This document shows, piece after piece, positions 63,052-64,000 of a stretch of 64,000 nucleotides of DNA. Source of the stretch: a bacterium (GTDB lineage Bacteria > Bacillota > Bacilli > Lactobacillales > Streptococcaceae); the NCBI GenBank assembly GCA_905221035.1, contig CAJNBP010000001.1, forward strand, positions 1 through 64,000. The letters are read 5' to 3'. The notes beneath the pieces are model-generated. The model searched no databases and was not told the DNA's origin. It saw only the letters and a list, made by a program, of their open reading frames with translations. The translations under genes were made by a program, and so were the position numbers. Each line of letters opens with the position of its first letter. Within the stretch, counting starts at the first letter, position 1.

Positions 63052-63756
63052 ATTGTTTTCAAGATAAAATTCAAATCGTTCGCCTACATATTGACTTTTT
63101 ACGTACTCAAATGCTGTCCCATCTTCTAGGTAGGAAACCTGAGTCAAACCAAGAATCGCATGTCCTTTTTCAACTTCTAAATAGTGGGCAATCTTTTCTT
63201 TAGCGAGGCGAGCATAAATAGTCTGCTGTGATTTACCAATACGGTAGCCATGTTTTTGTAGGGTTTGGAAGAAATGACTGGTAATTTCTTCTTTTTTAAA
63301 GTCCTTAATGAATTTTTCAGGAATAGAAGCAACCTCATAAACCAGAGGGACTTGGTCAGCATAGCGAACACGTTCCATTCGGATAATATTCTCCGTTGGA
63401 GAAATTCCTAGCTTGGCAACTTCCTGCTCATTGGGAATAGTTTTTCTGTAGGAAATAAGCTGACTAGAGGGTACTTTCCCTTGGGACTTAACAATTTCAG
63501 TAAAACTGGTTGTCCCTCGCATCTTTTCTTGTACACGTGTACTGGAAACAAAGGTGCCACTTCCTACACGGCGCTCTAAGACGCCTTCTTCGACTAATAG
63601 AGATACGGCTTGGCGGAGGGTCATGCGACTGACCTCAAACTGCTCAGCTAAATCTCGTTCACTTGGGAGTCTTTCTCCAATAGCCCAACGGTGCTCGTCA
63701 ATATCCTTTTTAATCTGATCGTGGATTTTCATATAAGCAGGTAGCATATTTTTCAC
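63049..63756 (-). CDS. GntR/HutC-family transcriptional regulator
   Basis: 235 residues. N-terminal winged helix: LPAYMKIHDQIKKDIDEHRWAIGERLPSERDLAEQFEVSRMTLRQAV (key part LPSERDLAEQFEVSRMTLRQA); then ERRVGSGTFV; C-terminal UTRA effector domain (FTEIVKSQG... EYVKSQYVGERFEFYL). HutC/FarR-subfamily proteins respond to sugar phosphates, organic acids or nucleobases. Divergent from guaA, so purine control is possible but unproved. Starts at GTG 63756 or ATG 63747; neither has a strong RBS, and I report the longer. Confidence 0.88.
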   Translation of the reverse strand: MKNMLPAYMKIHDQIKKDIDEHRWAIGERLPSERDLAEQFEVSRMTLRQAVSLLVEEGVLERRVGSGTFVSSTRVQEKMRGTTSFTEIVKSQGKVPSSQLISYRKTIPNEQEVAKLGISPTENIIRMERVRYADQVPLVYEVASIPEKFIKDFKKEEITSHFFQTLQKHGYRIGKSQQTIYARLAKEKIAHYLEVEKGHAILGLTQVSYLEDGTAFEYVKSQYVGERFEFYLENN

Positions 63757-63776
63757 TTCATTTCTATCTTTTCTCT

Positions 63777-63806
63777 ATTGTACCCCAATAAACTAGAAAA
63801 AGTCAA
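63777..63806 (-). promoter_or_regulatory. gntR promoter
   Basis: Minus strand TTGACT (63801-63806), 18-bp spacer, TACAAT (63777-63782). Confidence 0.65.
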
Positions 63807-63822
63807 ACTTCGCCTTGTTTAG

Positions 63823-63852
63823 TTGGTAATTCGCCCTTATTTGTGATAGAAT
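63823..63852 (+). promoter_or_regulatory. guaA promoter
   Basis: TTGGTA (63823-63828), 18-bp spacer, TAGAAT (63847-63852) with TGA extension. No purine-riboswitch fold is visible in the short leader. Confidence 0.6.
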
Positions 63853-63888
63853 ATTGAAAAAAGATATTTCTTTTGAGAAAGGAAAAAG

Positions 63889-64000
63889 ATGAGCAACATT
63901 TCAACTGATTTGCAAGATGTAGAAAAAATCATCGTATTGGACTATGGTAGCCAGTACAACCAGCTGATTTCACGCCGTATCCGTGAGATTGGTGTGTTTT
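63889..64000 (+). CDS. guaA: GMP synthase (5' part, runs off the window)
   Basis: Only the first 37 codons are present: [20 protein letters not shown], then [27 protein letters not shown] is the start of the class I glutamine amidotransferase domain of GMP synthase, which converts XMP to GMP. AAAGGAAAA precedes the ATG by 5 nt. The remaining ~480 residues lie beyond the right edge. Confidence 0.93.

Noticed and set aside
63760..63888. Purine riboswitch upstream of guaA
   Set aside because: The leader is only about 30 nt after the -10 and lacks the purine-aptamer arms.

Overview
The window is about 64 kb of low-GC chromosome from a mitis-group Streptococcus (S. pneumoniae / S. mitis / S. oralis type). 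The evidence is three BOX repeats, a tmRNA whose tag reads AKNNTSYALAA, and near-pneumococcal versions of PgdA, CppA, ClpP, FtsE/FtsX, Nox and the LivJHMGF transporter. It is ordinary housekeeping chromosome with no complete mobile element. Blocks that I remember as separate in pneumococcal genomes (upp-clpP-liv-ftsEX-metK, pgdA-glyQS-nox-pdxST-trxB, fruRKA-ftsK, and cppA-gntR-guaA) are joined here, so I lean towards a non-pneumococcal mitis-group species; this is from memory, not from a comparison.

Layout. 1-282: right-end remnant of what looks like an IS200/IS605 (TnpB/omega-RNA) element. 285-8420: SNF-family transporter, MerR-TipAS regulator, flavoprotein, DegV, TetR, dCMP deaminase, upp, clpP (CtsR operator), ylbG. 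8487-13067: branched-chain amino-acid ABC transporter livJHMGF behind a CodY-like box, followed by a minisatellite of 55-bp hairpin repeats (13089-13447). 13654-23414: CBS-ACT protein, prfB with its programmed frameshift, ftsEX, a glucose-type PTS, an EEP-family hydrolase, a DEAD-box helicase, and metK behind an SMK-box riboswitch with a much enlarged P3. 23504-29950: pgdA, aldo/keto reductase, and glyQ-glyS behind a glycine T-box, with two extra copies of the glyQ start upstream and a large base-paired element between the genes. 30066-32911: three-gene flavin operon (apbE, two NADPH-dependent FMN reductases). 33218-46403: nox, pdxST, hemolysin III, small enzymes, an amino-acid ABC transporter, trxB, rlmB-type methylase, def, CapA-like protein, HAD and SGNH hydrolases. 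46465-47108: tmRNA and tRNA-Ser(GGA). 47270-50867: fructose operon fruR-fruK-fruA. 50955-64000: ftsK, a cysteine desulfurase-thiI pair, an esterase-esterase-ATP-grasp operon, aquaglyceroporin, cppA-serine hydrolase-EamA, gntR, and the start of guaA.

The observations I rate highest are: (1) a cytoplasmic ApbE encoded with an FMN reductase-PAS protein whose Gly/His-rich tail carries two copies of an ApbE flavinylation-type motif (DATSGAS), suggesting a self-contained covalent-flavin system; (2) two decoy glyQ starts, each with ribosome-binding site, start codon and seven glyQ codons followed by the same ~120-bp structured insert; (3) a ~170-nt multi-stem element between glyQ and glyS; (4) the enlarged metK leader; (5) four genes whose -10 box lies exactly 6 nt from the start codon, predicting leaderless mRNAs; (6) the tandem hairpin array after livF.

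All calls come from reading sequence and family knowledge; no database or folding program was run.
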